From Clusia tigrina (lineage: Eukaryota; Arthropoda; Insecta; Diptera; Clusiidae): 64,000 nt of DNA. The stretch covers positions 110,778,542-110,842,541 of the forward strand of contig OV050032.1 of the NCBI GenBank assembly GCA_920105625.2, read 5' to 3'. The first letter of the stretch is position 1. Each line of letters begins with the position of its first letter. Positions 49,372-61,332 of this stretch are shown here, in pieces. The position numbers were made by a program, and so were the translations under genes. The notes beneath the pieces were generated by a model. That model saw only the letters and a program-made list of their open reading frames with translations, ran no database searches and was not told where the DNA came from.

Positions 49372-50690
49372 GGTTTTATGCCGCTCCAGTAAAAAGTTAC
49401 AAGCATTTGAATGTTGCAAACTTTGATAGGTGTAGGACGTACCGTAAAGAAGTTAGGGGCGTTTGAAGTTTTATCAGTTTTTGATTTGAGACTCTAGGGT
49501 AGCATAGTTTTGAGCGAAAGCTTAAATTGGCAAGAGGCTCGAGTACTTTATTGTTACAAAATTTCAAGGTTTTATGACGCTCCAGTAAAAAGTTACAAGC
49601 ATTTTTATGTTGCCAACTTTGATAGGTGTAGGACGTACCGTATAGAAGTTAGGGCCATTTGAAGTTTTATCAGTGTTTGATTTGGGACTCAAGGGTAGCA
49701 TAGCTTTGAGCGATAGCTTAAATTGACAAGAGGCTCGAGTACTTTATTGTTACAAAATTTCAAGGTTTTATGACGCTCCAGTAAAAAGTTACAAGCATTT
49801 GAATGTTGCCTACTTTGATAGGTGTAGGACATACCGTATAGAAGTTAGGGCCATTTGAAGTTTTATCAGTGTTTGATTTGGGACTCTAGGGTAGCATAGC
49901 TTTGAGCGATGGCTTAAATTGACAAGAGGCTCGAGTACTTTATTGTTACAAAATTTCAAGGTTTTATGACGCTCCAGTAAAAAGTTTCAAGCATATGTAT
50001 GTTGCAAACTTTGATAGGTGTAGGACATACCGTATTGAAGTTAGGGGCGTTTGAAGTTTTATCAGTGATTGATTTGGGACTCAAGGGTAGCATAGCTTTG
50101 AGCGATAACTTAAATTGACAAGAGGCTCGAGTACTTTATTGTTACAAAATTTCAAGGTTTTATGACGCTCCAGTAAAAAGTTACAAGCATTTGTATGTTG
50201 CAAACTTTGATTAGTGTAGGACGTACCGTAAAGAAGTTAGGGCCATTTGAAGTTTTATCAGTGTTTGATTTGGGACTCTAGGGTAGCATAGCTTTGAGCG
50301 ATAGCTTAAATTGACAAGAGACTAGTGTATTTTATTGTTACAAAATTTCAAGGTTTTATGACGCTCCAGTAAAAAGTTACAAGCATTTGAATGTTGCCAA
50401 CTTTGATAGGTGTAGGACGTACCGTAAAGAAGTTAGGGGCGTTTGAAGTTTTAACAATATTTGATTTGGGACTCTAGGGTAGCATAACTTCGAGCGATAG
50501 CTTAAATTGACAAGAGGCACGAGTACTTCATTGTTAGAAAATTTCAAGGTTTTATGACGCTCCAGCAAAAAGTTACAAGCATTTGTATGTTACAAACTTT
50601 GATAGGTGTAGGACGTACCGTAAAGAAGTTAGGGCCATTTGAAGTTTCATCAGTGTTTGATTTGGGACTCAAGGGTAGCATAGCTTTGAG
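49372..50690 (+). repeat. 7-monomer (1372-bp) duplication, copy 2
   Basis: Direct tandem partner of 48000-49310. The copies diverge near 50680, where copy 1 has GATGGCC and copy 2 has ATAACTT with CTCGGG. The AACTTCGAG/TTTTAACAG sub-block of this unit later reappears near 52390, 53550, 55700, 58640 and 61390. Confidence 0.9.
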
Positions 50691-51340
50691 CGATAACTTA
50701 AATTGACAAGAGGCTCGGGTACTTTATTGTTACAAAATTTCAAGTTTTATGACGCTCCAGTAAAAAGTTACAAGCATTTGTATGTTGCAAACTTTGATAG
50801 GTGTAGGACGTACCGTAAAGAAGTTAGGGGCGTTTGAAGTTTTATCAGTGTTTGATTTGCGACTCAAGGGTAGCATAGCTTTGAGCGATGGCCTAAATTG
50901 ACAAGAGGCTCGAGTACTTTATTGTTACAAAATTTCAAGGTTTTATGACGCTCCAGTAAAAAGTTACAAGCATTTGTATGTTGCAAACTTTGATAGGTGT
51001 AGGACGTACCGTATAGAAGTTAGGGCCATTTGAAGTTTTATCAGTGTTTGATTTGGACTCAAGGGTAGCTTAAATTGACAAGAGGCTCGAGTACTTCATT
51101 GTTACAAAATTTCAAGGTTTTATGACGCTCCAGTAAAAATTTACAAGCATTTGTATGTTGCAAACTTTGATAGGTGTAGGACGTACCGTAAAGAAGTTAG
51201 GGCCATTTGAAGTTTTATCAGTGTTTGATTTGGGACTCAAGGGTAGCATAGCTTTGAGCGATAACTTAAATTGACAAGAGGCTCGAGTAATTTATTGTTA
51301 CAAAATTTCAAGGTTTTATGCCGCTCCAGTAAAAAGTTAC
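50640..51340 (+). repeat. 1747-bp-offset duplication, copy 1, with an 18-bp-deleted monomer
   Basis: This matches 52387-53090. Shared private variants are the 18-bp deletion GGGTAGCTTAAATTG (51065), AAAAATTTACAAGC (51135 and 52882), and GAGTAATTTATTG (51285 and 53033). In this copy a further G is missing (TTTGGACTC near 51053), as is one G of AAGGTTTT near 50743. Confidence 0.85.
51060..51075 (+). repeat. 18-bp deletion junction in a monomer
   Basis: The normal GGTAGC, CATAG, CTTTGAGCGA, TAGCTTAA path is shortened to GGTAGCTTAA. The two ends share TAGC (GGTAGCAT and GATAGCTT), spaced 18 bp, so the deletion is exactly one TAGC-to-TAGC interval. This is the expected product of replication slippage or micro-homology joining. 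Confidence 0.9.
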
Positions 51341-52386
51341 AAGCATTTGAATGTTGCAAACTTTGATAGGTGTAGGACGTACCGTAAAGAAGTTAGGGGC
51401 GTTTGAAGTTTTATCAGTTTTTGATTTGGGACTCTAGGGTAGCATAGTTTTGAGCGATAGCTTAAATTGGCAAGAGGCTCGAGTACTTTATTGTTACAAA
51501 ATTTCAAGGTTTTATGACGCTCCAGTAAAAAGTTACAAGCATTTGAATGTTGCCTACTTTGATAGGTGTAGGACATACCGTATAGAAGTTGGGGCCATTT
51601 GAAGTTTTATCAGTGTTTGATTTGGGGCTCAAGGGTAGCATAGCTTTGAGCGATAGCTTAAATTGACAAGAGGCTCGAGTACTTGATTCTTACAAAATTT
51701 CAAGGTTTTATGACGCTCCAGTAAAAAGTTACAAGCATTTGTATGTTGCAAACTTTGATAGGTGTAGGACGTACCGTATAGAAGTTAGGGGCTTTTGAAG
51801 TTTTATCAGTGTTTGATTTGGGGCTCAAGGGTAGCATAGCTTTGAGCGATAGCTTAAATTGACAAGAGGCTCGAGTACTTGATTCTTACAAAATTTCAAG
51901 GTTTTATGACGCTCCAGTAAAAAGTTACAAGCATTTGTATGTTGCAAACTTTGATAGGTGTAGGACGTACCGTATAGAAGTTAGGGGCGTTTGAAGTTTT
52001 ATCAGTGTTTGATTTGGGACTCTAGGGTAGCATAGCTTTGAGCGATGGCTTAAATTGACAAGAGGCTCGAGTACTTTATTGTTACAAAATTTCAAGGTTT
52101 TATGACGCTCCAGTAAAAAGTTACAAGCATTTGTATGTTGCAAACTTTGATAAGTGTAGGACGTACCGTAAAGAAGTTAGGGCCATTTGAAGTTTTATCA
52201 GTGTTTGATTTGGGACTCTAGGGTAGCATAGCTTTGAGCGAAAGCTTAAATTGACAAGAGACTCGTGTATTTTATTGTTACAAAATTTCAAGGTTTTATG
52301 ACGCTCCAGTAAAAAGTTACAAGCATTTGAATGTTGCCAACTTTGATAGGTGTAGGACGTACCGTAAAGAAGTTAGGGGCGTTTGA

Positions 52387-53090
52387 AGTTTTAACAGTAT
52401 TTGATTTGACACTCTAGGGTAGCATAACTTCGAGCGATAGCTTAAATTGACAAGAGGCTCGAGATCTTTATTGTTACAAAATTTCAAGGTTTTGTGACGC
52501 TCCAGTAAAAAGTTACAAGCATTTGTATGTTGCAAACTTTGATAGGTGTAGGACGTACCGTAAAGAAGTTAGGGGCGTTTGAAGTTCTATCAGTGTTTGA
52601 TTTGGGACTCAAGGGTAGCATAGCTTTGAGCGATGGCCTAAATTGACAAGAGGCTCGAGTACTTTATTGTTACAAAATTTCAAGGTTTTATGACGCTCCA
52701 GTAAAAAGTTACAAGCATTTGTATGTTGCAAACTTTGATAGGTGTAGGACGTACCGTATAGAAGTTAGGGCCATTTGAAGTTTTATCAGTGTTTGATTTG
52801 GGACTCAAGGGTAGCTTAAATTGACAAGAGGCTCGAGTACTTTATTGTTACAAAATTTCAAGGTTTTATGACGCTCCAGTAAAAATTTACAAGCATTTGT
52901 ATGTTGCAAACTTTGATAGGTGTAGGACGTACCGTAAAGAAGTTAGGGCCTTTTGAAGTTTTATCAGTGTTTGATTTGGGACTCAAGGGTAGCATAGCTT
53001 TGAGCGATAACTTAAATTGACAAGAGGCTCGAGTAATTTATTGTTACAAAATTTCAAGGTTTTATGCCGCTCCAGTAAAAAGTTACAAGC
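52387..53090 (+). repeat. 1747-bp-offset duplication, copy 2, with the same 18-bp deletion
   Basis: Partner of 50640-51340. The deletion junction is at 52812. The shared AAAAATTTAC and GAGTAATTTATTG variants around it show that the deletion was copied by duplication and did not arise twice. Confidence 0.85.
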
Positions 53091-53289
53091 ATTTGAATGT
53101 TGCAAACTTTGATAGGTGTAGGACGTACCGTAAAAAAGTTAGGGGCGTTTGAAGTTTTATTAGTGTTTGATTTGGGACTCTAGGGTAGCATAGTTTTGAG
53201 CGATAGCTTAAGTTGACAAGAGGCTCGAGTACTTTATTGTTACAAAATTTCAAGGTTTTATGACGCTCCAGTAAAAAGTTACAAGCATT

Positions 53290-53700
53290 TGTATGTTGCA
53301 AACTTTGATAAGTGTAGGACGTACCGTAAAGAAGTTAGGGCCATTTGAAGTTTTATCAGTGTTTGATTTGGGACTCTAGGGTAGCATAGCTTTGAGCGAT
53401 AGCTTAAATTGACAAGAGACTCGTGTATTTTATTGTTACAAAATTTCAAGGTTTTATGACGCTCCAGTAAAAAGTTACAAGCATTTGAATGTTTCCAACT
53501 TTGATAGGTGTAGGACGTACCGTAAAGAAGTTAGGGGCGTGTGAAGTTTTAACAGTATTTGATTTGGGACTCTAGGGTAGCCTAACTTCGAGCGATAGCT
53601 TAAATTGACAAGAGGCTCGAGATCTTTATTGTTACAAAATTTCAAGGTTTTGTGACGCTCCAGTAAAAAGTTACAAGCATTTGAATGTTGCAAACTTTGA
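53290..53700 (+). repeat. 11-monomer-offset duplication, copy 1 (partner 55446-55856)
   Basis: Offset is 2156 bp, exactly 11 monomers. Shared private variants are GATAAGTGTAGG, GACTCGTGTATTTTATTG, ATGTTTCCAAC, GGGGCGTGTGAAG, AGCCTAACTTCGAG, and AGATCT with TTGTGACG. Copy 1 ends with TTTGAGAGGTG, copy 2 with TTTGATAGGTG. Confidence 0.87.
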
Positions 53701-54609
53701 GAGGTGTAGGACGTACCGTAAAGAAGTAAGGGGCGTTTGAAGTTTTATCAGTGTTTGATTTGGGACTCTAGGGTAGCATAGTTTTGAGCGATAGCTTAAA
53801 TTGACAAGAGGCTCGAGTACTTTATTGTTACAAAATTTCCAGGTTTTATGACGCTCCAGTAAAAAGTTACAAGCATTTGAATGTTGCCAACTTTGATAGG
53901 TGTAGGACGTACCGTATAAAAGTTAGGGCCATTTGAAGTTTTATCAGTGTTTGATTTGGGACTCAAGGGTAGCATAGCTTTGAGCGATAGCTTAAATTGA
54001 CAAGAGGCTCGAGTACTTCATTGTTACAAAATTTCAAGGTTTTATGACGCTCCAGTAAAAAGTTACAAGCATTTGAATGTTGCAAACTTTGATAGGTGTA
54101 GGACGTACCGTAAAGAAGTTAGGGCCTTTTGAAGTTTTATCAGTGTTTGATTTGGGACTCAAGGGTAGCATAGCTTTGAGCGATAACTTAAATTGACAAG
54201 AGGCTCGAGTAATTTATTGTTACAAAATTTCAAGGTTTTATGCCGCTCCAGTAAAAAGTTACAAGCATTTGAATGTTGCAAACTTTGATAGGTGTAGGAC
54301 GTACCGTAAAGAAGTTAGGGGCGTTTGAAGTTTTATCAGTGTTTGATTTGGGACTCTAGGGTAGCATAGTTTTGAGCGATAGCTTAAATTGACAAGAGGC
54401 TCGAGTACTTTATTGTTACAAAATTTCAAGGTTTTAGGACGCTCCAGTAAAAAGTTACAAGCATTTGTATGTTGCAAACTTTGATAAGTGTAGGACGTAC
54501 CGTAAAGAAGTTAGGGCCATTTGAAGTTTTATCAGTGTTTGATTTGGGACTCTAGGGTAGCATAGCTTTGAGCGATAGCTTAAATTGACAAGAGACTCGT
54601 GTATTTTAT
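53701..54609 (+). repeat. Satellite stretch with a 5-monomer (980-bp) relative
   Basis: 54230-54600 matches 55210-55580 at an offset of 980 bp (five monomers), sharing ATGCCGCTCC, GTTTTGAG, the unusual TTTTAGGACGC (normally TTTTATGACGC) near 54435 and 55415, and GACTCGTGTATTTTATTG. The remainder is ordinary units. No gene is seen. Confidence 0.82.
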
Positions 54610-55414
54610 TGTTACAAAATTTCAAGGTTTTATGACGCTCCAGTAAAAAGGTACAAGCATTTGTTTGTTGCAGACTTTGATAGGTGTAGGACGTACCGTA
54701 AAGAAGTTAGGGCCATTTGAAGTGTTATCAGTGTTTGATTTGGGACTCAAGGGTAGCATAGTTTTGGGCGATAGCTTAAATTGACAAGAGGCTCGAGTAC
54801 TTTATTGTTACAAAATTTCAAGGTTTTATGACGCTCCAGTAAAAAGTTACAAGCATTTGTATGTTGCCAACTTTGATAGGTGTAGGACGTACCGTATAGA
54901 AGTTAGGGCCATTTGAAGTTTTATCAGTGTTTGATTTGGGACTCAAGGGTAGCATAGCTTTGATCGATAGCTTAAATTGACAAGAGGCTCGAGTACTTTA
55001 TTGTTACAAAATTTCAAGGTTTTATGACGCTCCACTAAAAAGTTACAAGCATTTGAATGTTGCCAACTTTGATTGGTGTAGGACGTACCGTATAAAAGTT
55101 AGGGCCATTTGAAGCTTTATCAGTGTTTGATTTGGGACTCAAGGGTAGCATAGATTTGAGCGATAACTTAAATTGACAAGAGGCTCGAGTACTTTATTGT
55201 TACAAAATTTCAAGGTTTTATGCCGCTCCAGTAAAAAGTTACAAGCATTTGAATGTTGCAAACTTTGATAGGTGTAGGACGTACCGTAAAGAAGTAAGGG
55301 GCGTTTGAAGTTTTATCAGTGTTTGATTTGGGACTCTAGGGTAGCATAGTTTTGAGCGATAGCTTAAATTGACAAGAGGCTCGAGTACTTTATTGTTACA
55401 AAATTTCAAGGTTT
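54610..55414 (+). repeat. 7-monomer-offset duplication, copy 1 (partner 55982-56786)
   Basis: Offset is 1372 bp. Shared private variants are AAAAAGGTACAAGC, TTGTTTGTTGCAGAC, GAAGTGTTATC, AGTTTTGGGCG, GATCGATAG with CCACTAAAAAG, GAAGCTTTATC, CATAGATTTGAG and GAAGTAAGGGG. The match ends at the TTTTAGGACG monomer, which here belongs to the 980-bp relation instead. Confidence 0.88.
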
Positions 55415-55864
55415 TAGGACGCTCCAGTAAAAAGTTACAAGCATTTGTATGTTGCAAACTTTGATAAGTGTAGGACGTACCGTAAAGAAGTTAGGGCCAT
55501 TTGAAGTTTTATCAGTGTTTGATTTGGGACTCTAGGGTAGCATAGCTTTGAGCGATAGCTTAAATTGACAAGAGACTCGTGTATTTTATTGTTACAAAAT
55601 TTCAAGGTTTTATGACGCTCCAGTAAAAAGTTACAAGCATTTGAATGTTTCCAACTTTGATAGGTGTAGGACGTACCGTAAAGAAGTTAGGGGCGTGTGA
55701 AGTTTTAACAGTATTTGATTTGGGACTCTAGGGTAGCCTAACTTCGAGCGATAGCTTAAATTGACAAGAGGCTCGAGATCTTTATTGTTACAAAATTTCA
55801 AGGTTTTGTGACGCTCCAGTAAAATGTTACAAGCATTTGAATGTTGCAAACTTTGATAGGTGTA

Positions 55865-57968
55865 GGACGTACCGTAAAGAAGTTAGGGCCACTTGAAGTT
55901 TTATCAGTGTTTGATTTGGGACTCAAGGGTAGCATAGCTTTGAGCGATAGCTTAAATTGACAAGAGGCTCGAGTACTTCATTGTTACAAAATTTCAAGGT
56001 TTTATGACGCTCCAGTAAAAAGGTACAAGCATTTGTTTGTTGCAGACTTTGATAGGTGTAGGACGTACCGTAAAGAAGTTAGGGCCATTTGAAGTGTTAT
56101 CAGTGTTTGATTTGGGACTCAAGGGTAGCATAGTTTTGGGCGATAGCTTAAATTGACAAGAGGCTCGAGTACTTTATTGTTACAAAATTTCAAGGTTTTA
56201 TGACGCTCCAGTAAAAAGTTACAAGCATTTGTATGTTGCCAACTTTGATAGGTGTAGGACGTACCGTATAGAAGTTAGGGCCATTTGAAGTTTTATCAGT
56301 GTTTGATTTGGGACTCAAGGGTAGCATAGCTTTGATCGATAGCTTAAATTGACAAGAGGCTCGAGTACTTTATTGTTACAAAATTTCAAGGTTTTATGAC
56401 GCTCCACTAAAAAGTTACAAGCATTTGAATGTTGCCAACTTTGATTGGTGTAGGACGTACCGTATAAAAGTTAGGGCCATTTGAAGCTTTATCAGTGTTT
56501 GATTTGGGACTCAAGGGTAGCATAGATTTGAGCGATAACTTAAATTGACAAGAGGCTCGAGTACTTTATTGTTACAAAATTTCAAGGTTTTATGCCGCTC
56601 CAGTAAAAAGTTACAAGCATTTGAATGTTGCAAACTTTGATAGGTGTAGGACGTACCGTAAAGAAGTAAGGGGCGTTTGAAGTTTTATCAGTGTTTGATT
56701 TGGGACTCTAGGGTAGCATAGTTTTGAGCGATAGCTTAAATTGACAAGAGGCTCGAGTACTTTATTGTTACAAAATTTCAAGGTTTTATGACGCTCCAGT
56801 AAAAAGTTACAAGCATTTGAATGTTGCCAACTTTGATTGGTGTAGGACGTACCGTATAAAAGTTAGGGCCATTTGAAGTTTTATCAGTGTTTGATTTGGG
56901 ACTCAAGGGTAGCATAGCTTTGAGCGATAGCGTAAATTGACAAGAGGCTCGAGTACTTCATTGTTACAAAATTTCAAGGTTTTATGACGCTCCAGTAAAA
57001 AGTTACAAGCATTTGTTTGTTGCAAACTTTGATAGGTGTAGGACGTACCGTAAAGAAGTTAGGGCCATTTGAAGTTTTATCAGTGTTTGATTTGGGACTT
57101 AAGGGTAGCATAGCTTTGAGCGATAACTTAAATTGACAGGAGGCTCGAGTACTTTATTATTACAAAATTTCAAGGTTTTATGCCGCTCCAGTAAAAAGTT
57201 ACAAGCATTTGAATGTTGCAAACTTTGATAGGTGTAGGACGTACCGTAAAGAAGTTAGGGGCGTTTGAAGTTTTATCAGTGTTTGATTTGGGACTCTAGG
57301 GTAGCATAGTATTGAGCGATAGCTTAAATTGGCAAGAGGCTCGAGTACTTTATTGTTACAAAATTTCAAGGTTTTATGACGCTCCAGTAAAAAGTTACAA
57401 GCATTTTTATGTTGCCAACTTTGATAGGTGTAGGACGTACCGTATAGAAGTTAGGGCCATTTGAAGTTTTATCAGTGTTTGATTTGGGACTCAAGGGTAG
57501 CATAGCTTTGAGCGATAGCTTAAATTGACAAGAGGCTTGAGTACTTTATTTTTACAAAATTTCAAGGTTTTATGACGCTCCACTAAAAAGTTACAAGCAT
57601 TTGAATGTTGAAACTTTGATTGGTGTAGGACGTACCGTATAAAAGTTAGGGCCATTTGAAGTTTTATCAGTGTTTGATTTGGGACTCAAGGGTAGCAGAG
57701 CTTTGAGCGATAGCTTAAATTGACAAGAGGCTCGAGTACTTCATTGTTACAAAATTTCAAGGTTTTATGACGCTCCAGTAAAAAGTTACAAGCATTTGAA
57801 TGTTGCCTACTTTGATAGGTGTAGGACATACCGTAAAGAAGTAAGGGGCGTTTGAAGTTTTATCAGTGTTTGATTTGGGACTCTAGGGTAGCATAGTTTT
57901 GAGCGATAGCTTAAATTGACAAGAGGCTCGAGTACTTTATTGTTACAAAATTTCAAGGTTTTATGACG
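55865..57968 (+). repeat. 16-monomer-offset duplication, copy 1 (partner 59000-61103)
   Basis: Offset is 3135 bp (16 monomers less 1). Shared private variants in order are GGGCCACTTGAAG, AAAAAGGTAC, AGTTTTGGGCG, GATCGATAG, GAAGCTTTATC, ATGCCGCTCC, GAAGTAAGGGG, GGGACTTAAGGG, TTATTATTAC, AAATTGGCAAG, AATGTTGAAACTTTG, and TTGCCTACTTTG with GGACATACC. It overlaps the right copy of the 7-monomer duplication. Private changes are GCAGAC and GATAGCGTAAATTG. Confidence 0.9.
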
Positions 57969-58589
57969 CTCCAGTAAAAAGTTACAAGCATTTGTATGTT
58001 GCAAACTTTGATAGGTGTAGGACGTACCGTGTAGAAGTTAGGGGCGTTTGAAGTTTTATCAGTGTTTGATTTGGGACTCTAGGGTAGCATAGCTTTGAGC
58101 GATGGCTTAAATTGACAAGAGGCTCGAGTACTTTATTGTTACAAAATTTCAAGGTTTTATGATGCTCCAGTAAAAAGATACAAGCATTTGTATGTTGCAA
58201 ACTTTGATAGGTGTAGGACGTACCGTATAGAAGTTAGGGCCATTTGAAGTTTTATCAGTGTTTGATTTGGGACTCTAGGGTAGCATAGCTTTGAGCGATG
58301 GCTTAAATTTACAAGAGGCTCGAGTACTTTATTGTTACAAAATTTCAAGGTTTTATGAAGCTCCAGTAAAATGTTTCAAGCATATGTATGTTGCAAACTT
58401 TGATAGGTGTAGGACATACCGTATAGAAGTTAGGGGCGTTTGAAGTTTTATCAGTGATTGATTTGGGACTCAAGGGTAGCATAGCTTTGAGCGATAACTT
58501 AAATTGACAAGAGGCTCGAGTACTTTATTGTTACAAAATTTCAAGGTTTTATGACACTCCAGTAAAAAGTTACAAGCATTTGTATGTTG
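57969..58589 (+). repeat. Satellite stretch including GATGCTCC and GTTTCAAGCATATG units
   Basis: Three ordinary monomers. ACCGTGTAGAAG near 58027, TTATGATGCTCC near 58160 and AATTTACAAG near 58307 are shared with the window end (63710-63985). AATGTTTCAAGCATATG and GTGATTGATT near 58370-58460 recall the 48-50 kb block. No gene is seen. Confidence 0.8.
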
Positions 58590-59402
58590 CAAACTTTGAT
58601 AAGTGTAGGACGTACCGTAAAGAAGTTAAGGGCGTGTGAAGTTTTAACAGTATTTGATTTGGGACTCTAGGGTAGCATAACTTCGAGCGATAGCTTAAAT
58701 TGACAAGAGGCTCGAGATCTTTATTGTTACAAAATTTCAAGGTTTTATGACGCTCCAGTAAAAAGTTACAAGCATTTGAATGTTGCCAACTTTGATTGGT
58801 GTAGGACGTACCGTATAAAAGTTAGGGCCATTTGAAGTTTTATCAGTGTTTGATTTGGGACTCAAGGGTAGCATAGTTTTGAGCGATAGCTTAAATTGAC
58901 AAGAGGCTCGAGTACTTTATTGTTACAAAATTTCAAGGTTTTATGACGCTCCAGTAAAAAGTTACAAGCATTTGTATGTTGCAAACTTTGATAAGTGTAG
59001 GACGTACCGTAAAGAAGTTAGGGCCACTTGAAGTTTTATCAGTGTTTGATTTGGGACTCAAGGGTAGCATAGCTTTGAGCGATAGCTTAAATTGACAAGA
59101 GGCTCGAGTACTTCATTGTTACAAAATTTCAAGGTTTTATGACGCTCCAGTAAAAAGGTACAAGCATTTGTTTGTTGCAAACTTTGATAGGTGTAGGACG
59201 TACCGTAAAGAAGTTAGGGCCATTTGAAGTTTTATCAGTGTTTGATTTGGGACTCAAGGGTAGCATAGTTTTGGGCGATAGCTTAAATTGACAAGAGGCT
59301 CGAGTACTTTATTGTTACAAAATTTCAAGGTTTTATGACGCTCCAGTAAAAAGTTACAAGCATTTGTATGTTGCCAACTTTGATAGGTGTAGGACGTACC
59401 GT
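58590..59402 (+). repeat. 14-monomer-offset duplication, copy 1 (partner 61333-62145)
   Basis: Offset is 2743 bp (14 monomers less 1). Shared private variants are GATAAGTGTAGG, GTTAAGGGCGTGTG, TTTTAACAGTATTTG, AACTTCGAG, AGATCT with TTATGACG, GGGCCACTTG, AAAAAGGTAC and GTTTTGGGCG. Beyond 59402 the partner relationship continues but with one monomer fewer. Confidence 0.88.
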
Positions 59403-61103
59403 ATAGAAGTTAGGGCCATTTGAAGTTTTATCAGTGTTTGATTTGGGACTCAAGGGTAGCATAGCTTTGATCGATAGCTTAAATTGACAAGAGGCTCGAG
59501 TACTTTATTGTTACAAAATTTCAAGGTTTTATGACGCTCCACTAAAAAGTTACAAGCATTTGAATGTTGCCAACTTTGATTGGTGTAGGACGTACCGTAT
59601 AAAAGTTAGGGCCATTTGAAGCTTTATCAGTGTTTGATTTGGGACTCAAGGGTAGCATAGCTTTGAGCGATAACTTAAATTGACAAGAGGCTCGAGTACT
59701 TTATTGTTACAAAATTTCTAGGTTTTATGCCGCTCCAGTAAAAAGTTACAAGCATTTGAATGTTGCAAACTTTGATAGGTGTAGGACGTACCGTAAAGAA
59801 GTAAGGGGCGTTTGAAGTTTTATCAGTGTTTGATTTGGGACTCTAGGGTAGCATAGTTTTGAGCGATAGCTTAAATTGACAAGAGGCTCGAGTACTTTAT
59901 TGTTACAAAATTTCAAGGTTTTATGACGCTCCAGTAAAAAGTTACAAGCATTTGAATGTTGCCAACTTTGATTGGTGTAGGACGTACCGTATAAAAGTTA
60001 GGGCCATTTGAAGTTTTATCAGTGTTTGATTTGGGACTCAAGGGTAGCATAGCTTTGAGCGATAGCTTAAATTGACAAGAGGCTCGAGTACTTCATTGTT
60101 ACAAAATTTCAAGGTTTTATGACGCTCCAGTAAAAAGTTACAAGCATTTGTTTGTTGCAAACTTTGATAGGTGTAGGACGTACCGTAAAGATGTTAGGGC
60201 CATTTGAAGTTTTATCAGTGTTTGATTTGGGACTTAAGGGTAGCATAGCTTTGAGCGATAACTTAAATTGACAAGAGGCTCGAGTACTTTATTATTACAA
60301 AATTTCAAGGTTTTATGCCGCTCCAGTAAAAAGTTACAAGCATTTGAATGTTGCAAACTTTGATAGGTGTAGGACGTACCGTAAAGAAGTTAGGGGCGTT
60401 TGAAGTTTTATCAGTGTTTGATTTGGGACTCTAGGGTAGCATAGTGTTGAGCGATAGCTTAAATTGGCAAGAGGCTCGAGTACTTTATTGTTACAAAATT
60501 TCAAGGTTTTATGACGCTCCAGTAAAAAGTTACAAGCATTTGTATGTTGCCAACTTTGATAGGTGTAGGACGTACCGTATAGAAGTTAGGGCCATTTGAA
60601 GTTTTATCAGTGTTTGATTTGGGACTCAAGGGTAGCATAGCTTTGAGCGATAGCTTAAATTGACAAGAGGCTCGAGTACTTTATTGTTACAAAATTTCAA
60701 GGTTTTATGACGCTCCACTAAAAAGTTACAAGCATTTGAATGTTGAAACTTTGATTGGTGTAGGACGTACCGTATAAAAGTTAGGGCCATTTGAAGTTTT
60801 ATCAGTGTTTGATTTGGGACTCAAGGGTAGCATAGCTTTGAGCGATAGCTTAAATTGACAAGAGGCTCGAGTACTTCATTGTTACAAAATTTCAAGGTTT
60901 TATGACGCTCCAGTAAAAAGTTACAAGCATTTGAATGTTGCCTACTTTGATAGGTGTAGGACATACCGTAAAGAAGTTAGGGGCGTTTGAAGTTTTATCA
61001 GTGTTTGATTTGGGACTCTAGGGTAGCATAGTTTTGAGCGATAGCTTAAATTGACAAGAGGCTCGAGTACTTTATTGTTACAAAATTTCAAGGTTTTATG
61101 ATG
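59000..61103 (+). repeat. 16-monomer-offset duplication, copy 2
   Basis: Partner of 55865-57968. Private differences are GCAAAC for GCAGAC near 59178, CATAGCTTTGAG for CATAGATTTGAG near 59656, AAGATGTTAGG near 60188, and AGTGTTGAGCG near 60443. The match ends where TTATGATGCTCC with AAAAAGATAC begins at about 61104. Confidence 0.9.
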
Positions 61104-61332
61104 CTCCAGTAAAAAGATACAAGCATTTGTATGTTGCAAACTTTGATAGGTGTAGGACGTACCGTATAGAAGTTAGGGCCATTTGAAGTTTTATCAGTGT
61201 TTGATTTGGGACTCAAGGGTAGCATAGCTTTGAGCGATAACTTAAATTGACAAGAGGCTCGAGTACTTTATTGTTACAAAATTTCAAGGTTTTATGACGC
61301 TCCAGTAAAAAGTTACAAGCATTTGTATGTTG

